The notes under the pieces are model-generated. The model searched no databases. It was not told where the DNA came from and saw only the letters and a program-made list of their open reading frames with translations. Shown here one piece after another: positions 16,183 through 25,366 of a DNA stretch of 64,000 nt (position 1 is the stretch's first letter; each line of letters begins with the position of its first letter). Position numbers and translations under genes: made by a program. Source of the DNA: JAGQKC01 sp965223675 (GTDB taxonomy: Bacteria > Nitrospirota > Nitrospiria > Nitrospirales > UBA8639); NCBI GenBank assembly GCA_965223675.1, contig OZ245013.1, positions 2,480,001 to 2,544,000 of the forward strand. The letters are read 5' to 3'.

Positions 16183-18357
16183 ATGTTTTTAATTTTCCGA
16201 GTAAAAAATCTTTCCCAGCTTCATCTTCCAATCGTTCTCTTTATGATGGGACTGACCCTATTTTTTACACAGTGTGACTCGGTCTGGGGGAGTCAACCTT
16301 TGATCCCCAATCATCATTTGACAATTACGCTTCAGCCAAAAGGGCATAACCTCACCGCTCAAGATATCATAACGTTTCACAATCCTTCTGCTTTACCACC
16401 AGTTCTTGAGCTTACCCTGAATCAACATCTCGTCATTGATGAGATTCTTCTCAATAACTCTGTAATTTCACTTCCCCAGACTACCAATCGACCGCAATCC
16501 AAATTGGATGGACAGCGAATTCATATTTCTCTTGAAGACCTCAATAACAAGACTTCTTCTCCGACCATCACCATTCGTTACCATGGCATGATTGCAGATC
16601 GACCCCAAGGCACCCTGGGACTCCGATTTACCAAGCCAGATAAGACCACCGGGTATATCGGTCCTGAAGGTGTGTATTTGACATCTGAAACGCAATGGTA
16701 CCCAACCATCTCAGAGACCCTGGCAACTTTTCAGGTAGAGTCAACAGTCCCTTTCGGGTGGGAAACCGTCACACAGGGGAAAGAAAGATCGCGTGTTGCA
16801 TCTCAAAACCATACGATGTCTAAATGGGACATACCCAGTCATAGTGAAGCGCTCACCTTAGTCGCCAATCGTTTTGTCAAACAGGAGAGGATATGGAATG
16901 GCATTACCATGGCCACATATTTATTTCCTGAAGATGCCAGTCTGTCTGAGCAGTACCTCGATGCAACAGCAAAATATTTAGACATCTATACAAAACTATT
17001 AGGCCCCTACCCGTTTTCTAAATTTGCTGTGGTTGAAAACTTTTTCCCAGCAGGAATTGGTCTTCCATCCTACACATTACTGGGAAACCGTATTATCAAA
17101 CGCGGCTATACTCAGCCTTACTCTCTGGGTCATGAAATTGTTCATTCATGGTTTGGCAACTCTGTCTTTAACCGGTTCTCAACAGGAAATTGGGTCGAAG
17201 GCCTGACAACATACCTTGCAAACTATTATTATGAAGAACTTCATGCATCAGCTGACACGTCTAAAAAAAACCGTCAGCACATGATGTATGAATATAATCT
17301 CTATGGGACGCAAGCGCAGGAATATCCAATCAGAAAATTTCATCATAAGGAAAGCCGAATCGATAATGCTATAGGCTATCAAAAAACTGCCATGCTTTTT
17401 CATATGCTACGACAGGAAGTAGGTGACAAGAACTTTTTTACGAGCATTCGTAGCCTTGTAAAAGAGGGAACAGGGAGACATGCTGATTGGCATACTCTTC
17501 AACAAATTTTCAACAAGACTTCGGGAAGAGATCTCAGCTGGTTTTTTGAACAATGGGTAGAGAGAGTAGGCGCTCCTTCTATAAAAATCCTAAAGACCGG
17601 CATACAGGAAGATCGCAACCATCTAGGTGAATTTCTTGTGAATATGTCTCTCGTACAGCAAAAACCCCATTATCGCCTTCGACTTCCTATGACTATGCAT
17701 CTTGCCGATGGGACAAAACACAAGGCTGTCATGACAATGATTGATCAGGAACAAACCTACAAACTGTCAGTTCCGGCTCGACCCACCCGCCTGGTCATCG
17801 ATCCAGAATTTATGGTCTTGCGCAGACTTAGTCGAAGTCAAATCCCTCCCATGCTCAATGCTTGGGTCACCGACCCAAAGCAGCGAGTAATTTTAGTTCA
17901 AAAAAATACAGAGGAAGAACGAGAGGCATATCAGGCAGTCCTCCATCGTTTACGCGCACAAGATTCTGCTCCTGAACCTGAATCGGACATTCATGCATCG
18001 TTCTCGGACACCTCGGTACTCTTGCTCGGCAACCCTCTTTACAGTACTCTTGCACAACCGACACTGGCGGGCTGCGGAGGTTCTGTTGAACTCGGTGAGA
18101 ATTTAATCGCAATTCAGGGAAAAAAGTTTGAAGGACCTGACATTGCCTGGCTTATTTCATGTCCACACCCCAATAATCCCAATCATGTGGTAAGCGCCTT
18201 TTACGGATTTTCCCCAACGGCCATTTCACGCGTTGCGAGACTCTTATTTTTTTATGGGTGGGATAGCTACCTAGTTTTTCAAAATGGAAGAGTACTCACA
18301 CGAGGACTCTTTAAACCCTCAATCAAACATCTCGAAGTCTTATTGGATGCAGCCTAA
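16183..18357 (+). CDS. Exported M1-family (gluzincin) metallopeptidase
   Basis: 724 aa. A hydrophobic N-terminal segment (LHLPIVLFMMGLTLFFTQCD, ~14-33) should target it to the periplasm. The zinc site is HEIVHSW with His317, Glu318 and His321, followed by a Glu in NWVEGL. The gap from the second His to that Glu is 17 residues, one shorter than the classic HExxH-x18-E of M1 peptidases. An N-terminal beta domain precedes the catalytic domain, and ~150 extra C-terminal residues (about 570-724) follow. Peptide cleavage in the periplasm is likely but the substrate is unknown. The next gene's ribosome site overlaps this stop codon, which implies coupling. Confidence 0.88.
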   Translation: MFLIFRVKNLSQLHLPIVLFMMGLTLFFTQCDSVWGSQPLIPNHHLTITLQPKGHNLTAQDIITFHNPSALPPVLELTLNQHLVIDEILLNNSVISLPQTTNRPQSKLDGQRIHISLEDLNNKTSSPTITIRYHGMIADRPQGTLGLRFTKPDKTTGYIGPEGVYLTSETQWYPTISETLATFQVESTVPFGWETVTQGKERSRVASQNHTMSKWDIPSHSEALTLVANRFVKQERIWNGITMATYLFPEDASLSEQYLDATAKYLDIYTKLLGPYPFSKFAVVENFFPAGIGLPSYTLLGNRIIKRGYTQPYSLGHEIVHSWFGNSVFNRFSTGNWVEGLTTYLANYYYEELHASADTSKKNRQHMMYEYNLYGTQAQEYPIRKFHHKESRIDNAIGYQKTAMLFHMLRQEVGDKNFFTSIRSLVKEGTGRHADWHTLQQIFNKTSGRDLSWFFEQWVERVGAPSIKILKTGIQEDRNHLGEFLVNMSLVQQKPHYRLRLPMTMHLADGTKHKAVMTMIDQEQTYKLSVPARPTRLVIDPEFMVLRRLSRSQIPPMLNAWVTDPKQRVILVQKNTEEEREAYQAVLHRLRAQDSAPEPESDIHASFSDTSVLLLGNPLYSTLAQPTLAGCGGSVELGENLIAIQGKKFEGPDIAWLISCPHPNNPNHVVSAFYGFSPTAISRVARLLFFYGWDSYLVFQNGRVLTRGLFKPSIKHLEVLLDAA

Positions 18358-18367
18358 GGAGAATCCA

Positions 18368-19471
18368 TTGTACGCATTCCAGATGGTTACGCAAAGAATT
18401 GCTTCAGCTACTTGCTTCAACATCATCTTGTTGCTTGTGCCTTGTATTTCCTTTGCAGTGGCACAAACTCAGACAGCAATACCATCGTCTGCAGAACCAC
18501 ACCTCAAAAATATCCGCCAACTCACGACCGGCGGCAAGAACGCAGAAGCGTATTTTTCTTTTGATGGACAGACCCTAGTTTTCCAATCCACACAGGATCC
18601 TAGCCAAAAAGACCCACGCTCCTGCTACCAGATTTATACGATGGACTTAGATGGAACGAACAAACGTCGAGTCAGTACAGGTTTCGGAGGTACAACCTGC
18701 GGATACTTTTTCCCTGGCGATCGTCGAGTCTTGTTTTCCTCGACCCACATGCGCAATCCACAATGCCCGCCAGCCCTCAAACGAACAAAACACTACCGAT
18801 GGGCGCTAGATGACTATGATATATTTTCAGCACATATCAGCGGAAGGGATATACAACGACTCACAGCCACACCTGGTTATGATGCCGAGGCAACCGTGTC
18901 CCCAAACGGCCGAACCGTGGTATTTACATCGATGCGAGACGGAGATCTTGATATCTACACCATGAATATCGATGGCACCAAGGTTAGACAATTAACACAC
19001 GAAATAGGGTACGATGGTGGAGCGTTTTTTTCTCCTGACAACCAACGCATTGTCTATAGAGCGAGCCACCCTCAAACTAAGGAAGCGCTTGAGGCTTACC
19101 AAGATCTCCTAACTCAAAATATGGTAGAGCCTTCGAATCTTGAAATATTTATCATGAATGCTGATGGATCTGACCAACATTCTGTCACGAAGAACGGCGC
19201 GGCAAACTTCGCTCCTTACTTTTATCCGGACGGCCATCGGATTATTTTTTCATCAAATGTCTCTTCCAAGTCCAAGGCAAAAGGTCGGCCGGCCTTTCAC
19301 CTGTATGCCATCAATGATAAAGGTGAAGATTTAGAACAAATCACGGCACTCGGTCATTTCAACAGCTTCCCAATGTTTTCTCCTGACGGGTCACAACTGG
19401 TGTGGGTCTCAGACAGAAATGCTTCTGAGCCCCGTGAATTTAACGTGTTTCTCGCTGATTGGATTCCTTGA
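18368..19471 (+). CDS. Exported TolB-like beta-propeller (PD40 repeats)
   Basis: About 367 aa if translation begins at the TTG at 18368, six bases after an AAGGAG site that overlaps the peptidase stop. ATGs at 18347 and 18383 are alternatives. A signal peptide (ASATCFNIILLLVPCISFAV) is followed by at least five WD40-like PD40 repeats, such as AYFSFDGQTLVFQS, ATVSPNGRTVVFTSMRDG, AFFSPDNQRIVYRAS and PMFSPDGSQLVWVSDR, with DGTK and IYTMN turns. The fold is that of TolB propellers, but there is no TolB N-terminal domain and no pal or tolA nearby. It is therefore a generic periplasmic propeller, probably a scaffold for its peptidase neighbour. Confidence 0.85.
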   Translation: MYAFQMVTQRIASATCFNIILLLVPCISFAVAQTQTAIPSSAEPHLKNIRQLTTGGKNAEAYFSFDGQTLVFQSTQDPSQKDPRSCYQIYTMDLDGTNKRRVSTGFGGTTCGYFFPGDRRVLFSSTHMRNPQCPPALKRTKHYRWALDDYDIFSAHISGRDIQRLTATPGYDAEATVSPNGRTVVFTSMRDGDLDIYTMNIDGTKVRQLTHEIGYDGGAFFSPDNQRIVYRASHPQTKEALEAYQDLLTQNMVEPSNLEIFIMNADGSDQHSVTKNGAANFAPYFYPDGHRIIFSSNVSSKSKAKGRPAFHLYAINDKGEDLEQITALGHFNSFPMFSPDGSQLVWVSDRNASEPREFNVFLADWIP

Positions 19472-19508
19472 CCAAAGCGACGTCATTGACATTTCGTGTT
19501 GAGCTGGA

Positions 19509-20636
19509 GTGATTATATCATTCTTCCATTCTTTTTTTGACTCCGTCACTCGCAAGAACGTTTCAAACACATTCCCTCCTTGGTTGACCCTATTCGTCAG
19601 CCTCATGTCCTTCATTGTTCTTCTTGGAGGATTGAGTGCGCTCTCACAGATAGACTTTCCCGTTATCCAATTCATGCGAGCCACACCTCTTCACTTGTTG
19701 GAGGACATTGGGCGAATCGGGAATCGACTCGGCCATGGGTCCACTTTGGTTCTTTGTTCAGTAGCGGCTTTACTGGTAGGGTATCTATGGAAACAGCACC
19801 GTTTTACACAAATTGGCGTACAGACCTTATTGGCCCATGGCGTGTCAGGGCTTGTGACACAAATCATTAAGCACTCAGTTGGGCGTCCTCGTCCAAGACT
19901 CGCCCATCAGGATCACTGGGAAATTGGACCATCCTTCCAAAGTGGGTTAGACGCGTTTCCATCGGGTCATTCTTCGGCCTCATTTGCTGTTGCCGCTGTC
20001 ATCGCCAGACATTTTCCTCGATATGCATGGCTGGTTTATGGAGGTGCAGCATTTGTTGCCTTTAGCAGAATTATTAAAGGATCTCACTTTCCTTCTGACG
20101 CATGCGTCGGTGCGCTCTTGGGCTATGTCATTGGATATATCCTCTCGCGACCGCTCGTGCAGTGGCGAATATCTGTCATCGAGTCTTTAGCTCAAGGACT
20201 GCCATTTTATGTTGGAGGTCTTGGACTCTTGTGGATCGCAGTGCAAAAACCTGCCATCGAAACTCTATATTATGTAATCATTGGAACTGGAATCCTGGTT
20301 GGGGTGGTAGGATATAGTGTTCGGATACGAGCCCTTCTCTCAAAACACAATCACGCAATCAACACACAAAGTAAACTTACAACAAGCTCGTTGCTCATCG
20401 CGCTAGGATTAGCCTTATGCACCGGATCGTTTTTGGTCACAACACTCGCAGCTGTATCAGGCGCTGCATGGTGGGCGGTTCACAGCCATCAGTTTTATAC
20501 AGTCACTAAGAATGATCCTTTCAAGGATTTGCAAAAATCATCAAAATTGATTGCGAAAGAGGTACTATTGGGATTTGGATTAATGTTCTTGATAGGGCTC
20601 ATCTATACCCTAAGAGGACTGGTCCCATTAATCTGA
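19509..20636 (+). CDS. PAP2-family membrane phosphatase
   Basis: 375 aa integral membrane protein. The three PAP2 motifs are KHSVGRPRPR, PSGHSSASFA and SRIIKGSHFPSD (SRx5Hx3D). Hydrophobic helices lie before, between and after them. About 150 residues beyond the PAP2 core contain four further membrane segments. It may dephosphorylate undecaprenyl-pyrophosphate, phosphatidate or a lipid A phosphate on the periplasmic side. Position beside an ArnT-like/GT2 lipid-glycosylation cluster favours an envelope lipid. The start is a GTG with a weak upstream site. Confidence 0.9.
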   Translation: MIISFFHSFFDSVTRKNVSNTFPPWLTLFVSLMSFIVLLGGLSALSQIDFPVIQFMRATPLHLLEDIGRIGNRLGHGSTLVLCSVAALLVGYLWKQHRFTQIGVQTLLAHGVSGLVTQIIKHSVGRPRPRLAHQDHWEIGPSFQSGLDAFPSGHSSASFAVAAVIARHFPRYAWLVYGGAAFVAFSRIIKGSHFPSDACVGALLGYVIGYILSRPLVQWRISVIESLAQGLPFYVGGLGLLWIAVQKPAIETLYYVIIGTGILVGVVGYSVRIRALLSKHNHAINTQSKLTTSSLLIALGLALCTGSFLVTTLAAVSGAAWWAVHSHQFYTVTKNDPFKDLQKSSKLIAKEVLLGFGLMFLIGLIYTLRGLVPLI

Positions 20637-20756
20637 AGGAGTTCGAAAGGGACAAGGAGCCAAAGTTGTTTTTCAACGAGTAAAAGATTTAGGGTGAGAT
20701 TTCATGATACATAGATAAGACTTCGTGCTCAGTCAGGCTTCACGACGACCTAATAC

Positions 20757-22466
20757 TTACTTGAGCAACGACTCACTGGCCAGAAGAGAAAATCCATTGC
20801 GCTCTAGAACCAACGAATAATTCGATACGGACTCTGGCAACCGCCCACGAAGATGTGACTGCATGATAATCATCTTTCGGCCTGAAGTATTGACATGAGG
20901 CACAAATTTTTCATCTTCCCCAGGGTTAATCTGATAAACCTTTCGTTGCGCATAGAAGGTTAAGGAAGGGCGCTTTCGTCCGAATTGAAGCAAGCGATCA
21001 TTGGGCCTCAGATTCAATCCTGCGATAGACGCTAAGCTCTGGGGCGGATCTATAAAATACTCGCTAAATTTCGGAAGCGCAAAGAGCACGATCACTAAAA
21101 CAAACAAAGCCATCATCCCACCAGCTACTCCAAATCCATAGATTCGCCTCTCGTCCGAAGCAAGAAGATGTCGTACGCTCATAGTCCCGATAATTACGAC
21201 GAGCCCCAATATGACGGGGAGAGTTCCGACATTCATCTGTCCAGCGGCAGGAAATTCTTTCGTCATTTTTTCAACAAACATCTGGTAGATGGCCGGAACA
21301 GAAGCCAACGCCAATCCAAAAACATATCCAATGGTCGCGAGTATTCGTATGGAGACCGTCAACCCAGTTGGAGACTTTTCGTGAATGCTTCGCTCCCAAA
21401 ACAGTGCGACTAAAATTGCTGCTGCTGGAAAGAGCGGAAAGATATAGTGAGGGAGCCTTGTGGCTGATAGCGTAAAGAAGACAAGTATACCTATGATCCA
21501 TAAGCCACAGAACATTGCAAGTTTCTGCTCCGCACTTCTATCAGCTGTTGTCTCGCGAAATATCTTCCAATCCTTGAGGCTGAGGTAGAGTGACGCGGGA
21601 AGAAACGCGCTCCATGGGAAAAACCCCAAGAATAGAATAGGTATATAGAATAAAATCGTTCCTCCATGACCTTCCATCGGATTAGCAAAACGTCCTGTTG
21701 TATTGGCTTGTGCTGCCGCAATATACACTTCTCCATGAATCATAAACATCGCGATATACCAAGGCGCTGCAATCACGCAACAAAGAAGTACCCCGATCAT
21801 AGGATACCCTCTCTTCCAAAACTGCTTCCATTGTCCAGTGATGCTCAGATAGGGAATGACTGCCAAGAGCGGGATAATTATTCCCACTGGCCCCTTGGCC
21901 AGCATGGCACACGCCATCCCGACATAAAATCCCAAGAAGCACCACCGTTTGCAGGGTTCCACCTCCATCCCCAACCAAAAGCTATAGCCCGCCAATGTCG
22001 TAAAGAACACCAGTTCAGGATCGGTGAGCACCATTCGGCTGATGCCAATCGTCTCAATGTTCAAAAGGAGAATCAGCGCGCCAAAGAGCGCGACTCGTTC
22101 TCCTCCAACCCGCGTCAGAAACCCGTATTGTAAAAGGATCAATCCGACCCCGAATAGGGCTGATGGTAGCCTGGCTGAAAACTCATTGACTCCAAATACA
22201 GCATAGGCCGCACTAATGAGCCAATACACAAATGCCGGTTTGGCAAAGCGCGGCTCGTAATTCAACGTGGGAGAGACCCAATCTCCCGTCTCCAACATTT
22301 CCCGTGCTGCCTCAGCATTGCTTCCTTCGTCTCGGTCCGTCAGACCAAGACCGCCAAGATCAATCAACAATAAAAGGCTTGCAAGTGCCAACAAAACTAG
22401 CACGTCGCGCATGACACATGAATTGACAGGAGTTGAGAAACGTGAGGTCTGAATCGCGTTATCCAC
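20757..22466 (-). CDS. ArnT/PMT-like membrane glycosyltransferase (GT-C)
   Basis: 569 aa with about a dozen hydrophobic segments. The first periplasmic loop carries the GT-C acidic motif (LTDRDEGSNAEAAREML) followed by GDWVSPTLNYEPRFAKP and VYWLISAAYAVFG, the pattern of ArnT and dolichyl-P-mannose:protein mannosyltransferases. It should move a sugar from a polyprenyl phosphate to lipid A or a protein at the periplasmic face. The GTG start overlaps the LAB_N gene's stop by 8 bases, so the two are co-translated. The GT2 gene upstream would charge the polyprenyl carrier. Confidence 0.9.
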   Translation of the reverse strand: MDNAIQTSRFSTPVNSCVMRDVLVLLALASLLLLIDLGGLGLTDRDEGSNAEAAREMLETGDWVSPTLNYEPRFAKPAFVYWLISAAYAVFGVNEFSARLPSALFGVGLILLQYGFLTRVGGERVALFGALILLLNIETIGISRMVLTDPELVFFTTLAGYSFWLGMEVEPCKRWCFLGFYVGMACAMLAKGPVGIIIPLLAVIPYLSITGQWKQFWKRGYPMIGVLLCCVIAAPWYIAMFMIHGEVYIAAAQANTTGRFANPMEGHGGTILFYIPILFLGFFPWSAFLPASLYLSLKDWKIFRETTADRSAEQKLAMFCGLWIIGILVFFTLSATRLPHYIFPLFPAAAILVALFWERSIHEKSPTGLTVSIRILATIGYVFGLALASVPAIYQMFVEKMTKEFPAAGQMNVGTLPVILGLVVIIGTMSVRHLLASDERRIYGFGVAGGMMALFVLVIVLFALPKFSEYFIDPPQSLASIAGLNLRPNDRLLQFGRKRPSLTFYAQRKVYQINPGEDEKFVPHVNTSGRKMIIMQSHLRGRLPESVSNYSLVLERNGFSLLASESLLK

Positions 22467-22740
22467 TCGGTACTCGCTTTCGAGCCCTATGGATCAGAAC
22501 AAGATTTCTGAGATACACCACCGCACCAACGCTTTGCCCAGCGATAAACACAGGGTCTTTTCGATAGATCGCATAGCACAATACAATCAAGCTGCCCCCA
22601 AGGCTCATGTACCAGAATGGAATGGGAATGCTGCTTTCGGCGTTCCGCTCAGAGACAAACCATTGCAGTAGCCATCGACAAAAAAACAGACTTTGTCCTA
22701 AAAATCCAATCGTGACCCAGATAACTTCAGTCGATGGCAT
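22459..22740 (-). CDS. LAB_N domain membrane protein (lipid A synthase N-terminal-like)
   Basis: 93 aa with two or three membrane helices. The family signature is FFCRWLLQWFVSERNAESSI followed by PIPFWYMSLGGSLIVLCYAIYRKDPVFI. Such stand-alone LAB_N proteins sit in lipid-linked glycosylation clusters with GT2 and ArnT-like genes. Their exact role is unclear; a part in handling of the polyprenyl-sugar is inferred. The gene overlaps the ArnT-like gene and lies 111 bases after the GT2 gene. Confidence 0.88.
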   Translation of the reverse strand: MPSTEVIWVTIGFLGQSLFFCRWLLQWFVSERNAESSIPIPFWYMSLGGSLIVLCYAIYRKDPVFIAGQSVGAVVYLRNLVLIHRARKRVPSG

Positions 22741-22851
22741 CGTGATTCTTTGTTGAAATCGTCCTGCCTAAGGACGAATGAGGGCTGTCTTCTCGTCGTA
22801 ACCAGAGAATTCCTCTAACCCGCTATAGAGACAAACATTTAACTTTAATTA

Positions 22852-23598
22852 TTATTCTTTTTGGCTGTTTCCTTTGACGGTATATCTCAAACGTCGGCTC
22901 TGCATCCAGCGAACCGCAAACAAATCATACAGGCTTGCGAATAGTCGATTCCCCACGCCATATTTTGAATGTCCGTGTATGCGAGGGAAATGCCGGACTG
23001 GGACCTCGACGATCGAAAATCCATACATCTGAGCTAAGGCAGGTAAAAAACGATGCATGCCCGTAAACAATGGAATACGATCGAGCACTGCACGTTTAAA
23101 AATTTTCAACGAACACCCGGTATCTTGAATCCCATCATGAATGACGGCGTTACGCACGCCGTTAGCTAAAGAAGAAGACCAACGACGAATAAAGTGATCA
23201 TTGCGCTGCTCACGTCGCCCACAAACCACATCATACTGGTCAATAAAAGGCAAGAGCTTTTCAATATCCATAGGATCGTATTGAAGATCTCCATCTAACG
23301 TGGCAATTAACGCCCCATTTGCGTGACGAAATCCTGCATCAAATGCCGCTGTTTGTCCATAATTACGATCTAAGTAGATCACGTGAATTTCTTGATGTGT
23401 CTGGACAAAATCGTGAAACACCCTTTCGCTACCATCCGTACTCCCATCATCAACAAACACAATTTCAAATGGTAACGTACGAGTTTCTTCTCGGCTTGAG
23501 AAAAATTTCACAAGCTGATTGGTGAGAGGGGTAATATTTTCCCGTTCATCCTTCATCGGAATGACGGCTGAAATCCACGGTAAAGGATCTGATTTCAT
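22852..23598 (-). CDS. Family 2 glycosyltransferase (polyprenyl-phosphate sugar synthase type)
   Basis: 248 aa, cytoplasmic GT-A fold without the C-terminal membrane helices seen in ArnC or DPM1. Motifs are VIPMKDERENI at the start, VFVDDGSTDGSERVF, TLDGDLQYDP (catalytic DxD) and FKRAVLDRIPLFTGMHRFLP. It probably transfers a sugar from a nucleotide donor to undecaprenyl phosphate for the ArnT-like enzyme. It is the first gene of the three-gene minus-strand group. No clear ribosome site precedes the ATG. Confidence 0.9.
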   Translation of the reverse strand: MKSDPLPWISAVIPMKDERENITPLTNQLVKFFSSREETRTLPFEIVFVDDGSTDGSERVFHDFVQTHQEIHVIYLDRNYGQTAAFDAGFRHANGALIATLDGDLQYDPMDIEKLLPFIDQYDVVCGRREQRNDHFIRRWSSSLANGVRNAVIHDGIQDTGCSLKIFKRAVLDRIPLFTGMHRFLPALAQMYGFSIVEVPVRHFPRIHGHSKYGVGNRLFASLYDLFAVRWMQSRRLRYTVKGNSQKE

Positions 23599-23873
23599 AA
23601 AGACGGTGGTATCAAAGTCACAGGATCTGTTGATTCAACCTAAATTTTCAAAAACCAATGGCGCTGACAGACGAAACCGCAAATAAGGAGGGAAACTGCG
23701 GGTAGCATTCACAGATTTATCAAATCGGAACTGAATCGGCGCGGGAAGCCTCGCTCATATGCATTGGAAGTGGAGTCATTTTACTGAATGAAAGAAAGAC
23801 GGTCAAACCATGAGACTGAGCCTCACATTCTCGCTATCACCTCCAAAAAGCAAAATTTTTCTGAAGTATCAAG

Positions 23874-23901
23874 TTGACCATAATTTTGTCGCTCATGTAA
23901 G
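23874..23901 (+). promoter_or_regulatory. Probable sigma70 promoter for the 82-aa protein
   Basis: TTGACC at 23874-23879 and TGTAAG at 23896-23901 are separated by 16 bases. They lie about 40 bases before the strong ribosome site of the gene at 23942. The rest of 23599-23941 shows no other feature. Confidence 0.4.
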
Positions 23902-23941
23902 GTGAGGCCCTTGCATACGACATTAGATTAGGAGGTTAGTA

Positions 23942-24190
23942 ATGACAGAGCAAATCATGCAGGCTTATTTGAAAGTCGAACAAGCCATGGAAAATTATAA
24001 TACCGTTCTTAAAGAATACGTCAGCACACTGCAAACGACAGATGGGTCAGATCGCACAAAACTTGAGAGAATGAAGGCAGGAACACGAGCCATGCAGGAT
24101 AGCAGTGGAATCTATTTGTCGTACGCGAAGTTTGTCGCCTATGGCATGCCGGAAAGCGAAGATCTTATAGAAGATGATCTTCAGGCTTAA
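23942..24190 (+). CDS. Small helical hypothetical protein
   Basis: 82 aa with a very strong ribosome site (TAGGAGG, 5-6 bases before ATG), so it is likely well expressed. Sequence is mostly helical: MQAYLKVEQAMENYNTVLKE, then RTKLERMKAGTRAMQDSSGI and an acidic tail (ESEDLIEDDLQ). There is no signal peptide, membrane segment or known motif. It sits alone between the glycosylation cluster and tRNA-Pro, transcribed away from the cluster. Confidence 0.75.
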   Translation: MTEQIMQAYLKVEQAMENYNTVLKEYVSTLQTTDGSDRTKLERMKAGTRAMQDSSGIYLSYAKFVAYGMPESEDLIEDDLQA

Positions 24191-24256
24191 TACCTTATCT
24201 ATTTTGATCTTTTCGTTTTTTCTCTTGAAACAACGGCCTCCTTATTTCTACAAAAC

Positions 24257-24333
24257 TGGTCGGGGCGAGCCGATTTGAACGGCCGACCTCTCGCACCCCA
24301 AGCGAGTGCGCTACCGGGCTGCGCCACGCCCCG
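24257..24333 (-). tRNA. tRNA-Pro (GGG)
   Basis: 77 nt, CCA encoded. The acceptor stem is CGGGGCG/CGCCCCG with discriminator A. The D arm has GCGC pairs, the anticodon stem CTCGC/GCGAG encloses TTGGGGT giving anticodon GGG, and the T loop is TTCAAAT. It lies downstream of ihfA and the MerR-like gene on the same strand, a common arrangement. Confidence 0.95.
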
Positions 24334-24437
24334 ACAACCCTATCCCTAAGGCACAGTCAATACATCAAGAAGCGCACGTACTGGATTCATTTCAATTATT
24401 CTTGACCTGTTAAGTGTAATTTCTCACCAATACTTAC

Positions 24438-24782
24438 CTAGCGGTCATCGAGCATTTTGAGGATGTTCTTGAGTTCAGCTTTCGCTTTTTTGACACGCTC
24501 CCCGCTCACGCTCGATGTATTGGGAGCCCGTTTTCGCCGATACCAATACCGTTTCAATCCAGCTATTGTATAACCTTCTTCATACAGCATTCGTTTGATT
24601 TCAATGACTGTTTCAATATCGGACTGGGAGTAGACTCGATGGCGACCTTGGCTTTTCTTTGGCCGAAGAAAGTTAAATTCAGATTCCCAAAAACGCAACA
24701 CATACGCTGGGAGCTTGGTAATATTGGCGACTTCACCAATTTTATAAAACGTCTTTCCAGCTGGCTTCGTCTCCACCCTCAT
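24438..24782 (-). CDS. MerR-family transcriptional regulator
   Basis: 114 aa. The winged helix-turn-helix of MerR proteins is clear: FYKIGEVANITKLPAYVLRFWESEF, then GRHRVYSQSDIETVIEIKRMLYEEGYTIAGLKRYW. The C-terminal dimerisation helix is short and no effector-binding domain or Cys cluster is present, as in the MerR-like genes often found next to ihfA. The target is unknown. It lies 39 bases downstream of ihfA and is likely co-transcribed. Confidence 0.92.
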   Translation of the reverse strand: MRVETKPAGKTFYKIGEVANITKLPAYVLRFWESEFNFLRPKKSQGRHRVYSQSDIETVIEIKRMLYEEGYTIAGLKRYWYRRKRAPNTSSVSGERVKKAKAELKNILKMLDDR

Positions 24783-24821
24783 CAGAGCATCACCGAAGAG
24801 GCACTCACCCTCATCGAAATC

Positions 24822-25097
24822 TTATGAATTTACATGCTTTTTAAATAATTGACTGGGGCGAAATGTCACCACTCGCCTTGGCGTGATCGCAATTTCCTCA
24901 CCTGTCCTTGGGTTTCTTCCTTTACGTTCTCCCTTACTTCGCACGATAAAGTTACCAAATCCGGCAATCTTGATCGCTTCGCCCTTTTTCAGACTTTCCT
25001 TCAGTATGTTCAACACATCCTCAACTCTTTCCATTGCTTCAGTCTTCGAAAGTCCAACTTTTTCACAAATAATGTTGGCAACATCAGCCTTTCTCAT
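24822..25097 (-). CDS. ihfA: Integration host factor / HU-type DNA-bending protein
   Basis: 91 aa. The HU/IHF fold is unmistakable: MRKADVANIICEKVGLSKTE at the start, IKIAGFGNFIVRSKGERKGRNPRTG and the beta-arm tip, ending TFRPSQLFKKHV. The intercalating proline is present in the NPRTG arm. The subunit is named alpha because of the MerR neighbour, but alpha versus beta cannot be settled from this sequence alone. The ATG at 25097 follows GAGGAGG by 3 bases. It bends DNA in transcription, replication and recombination. A long inverted repeat lies in its leader. Confidence 0.9.
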   Translation of the reverse strand: MRKADVANIICEKVGLSKTEAMERVEDVLNILKESLKKGEAIKIAGFGNFIVRSKGERKGRNPRTGEEIAITPRRVVTFRPSQLFKKHVNS

Positions 25098-25118
25098 AAT
25101 CCTCCTCAACCCCTAGTA

Positions 25119-25223
25119 TAGTGGTTAAAAAGTTCGTGATATGACCCAAGAGACATCTCCGCTTGCTTTCGAAATGAACATCAGTGAGACGCGAATCGTA
25201 TTTTTAGGACTTTTCAACCACTA
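25119..25223. repeat. Long-range inverted repeat upstream of ihfA
   Basis: TAGTGGTTAAAAAGT (25119-25133) and ACTTTTCAACCACTA (25209-25223) are complementary at 14 of 15 positions, with 75 bases between. It fills most of the gap between the ihfA start and the cimA stop. It could be a leader structure controlling ihfA, a paired operator or a small mobile-element remnant. Confidence 0.5.
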
Positions 25224-25366
25224 CGCTAACGATGATGGAAGCTCGTGTGGACCTGCATGAGCGATCTATCGCGGATTGTTTGTTCAAAAGTACAGACGAT
25301 TTCATGAAATGTCAAGGAATAACAACAACTTAACATATCTCGCTTTTTGGTCTTTGAGGAAAGACA

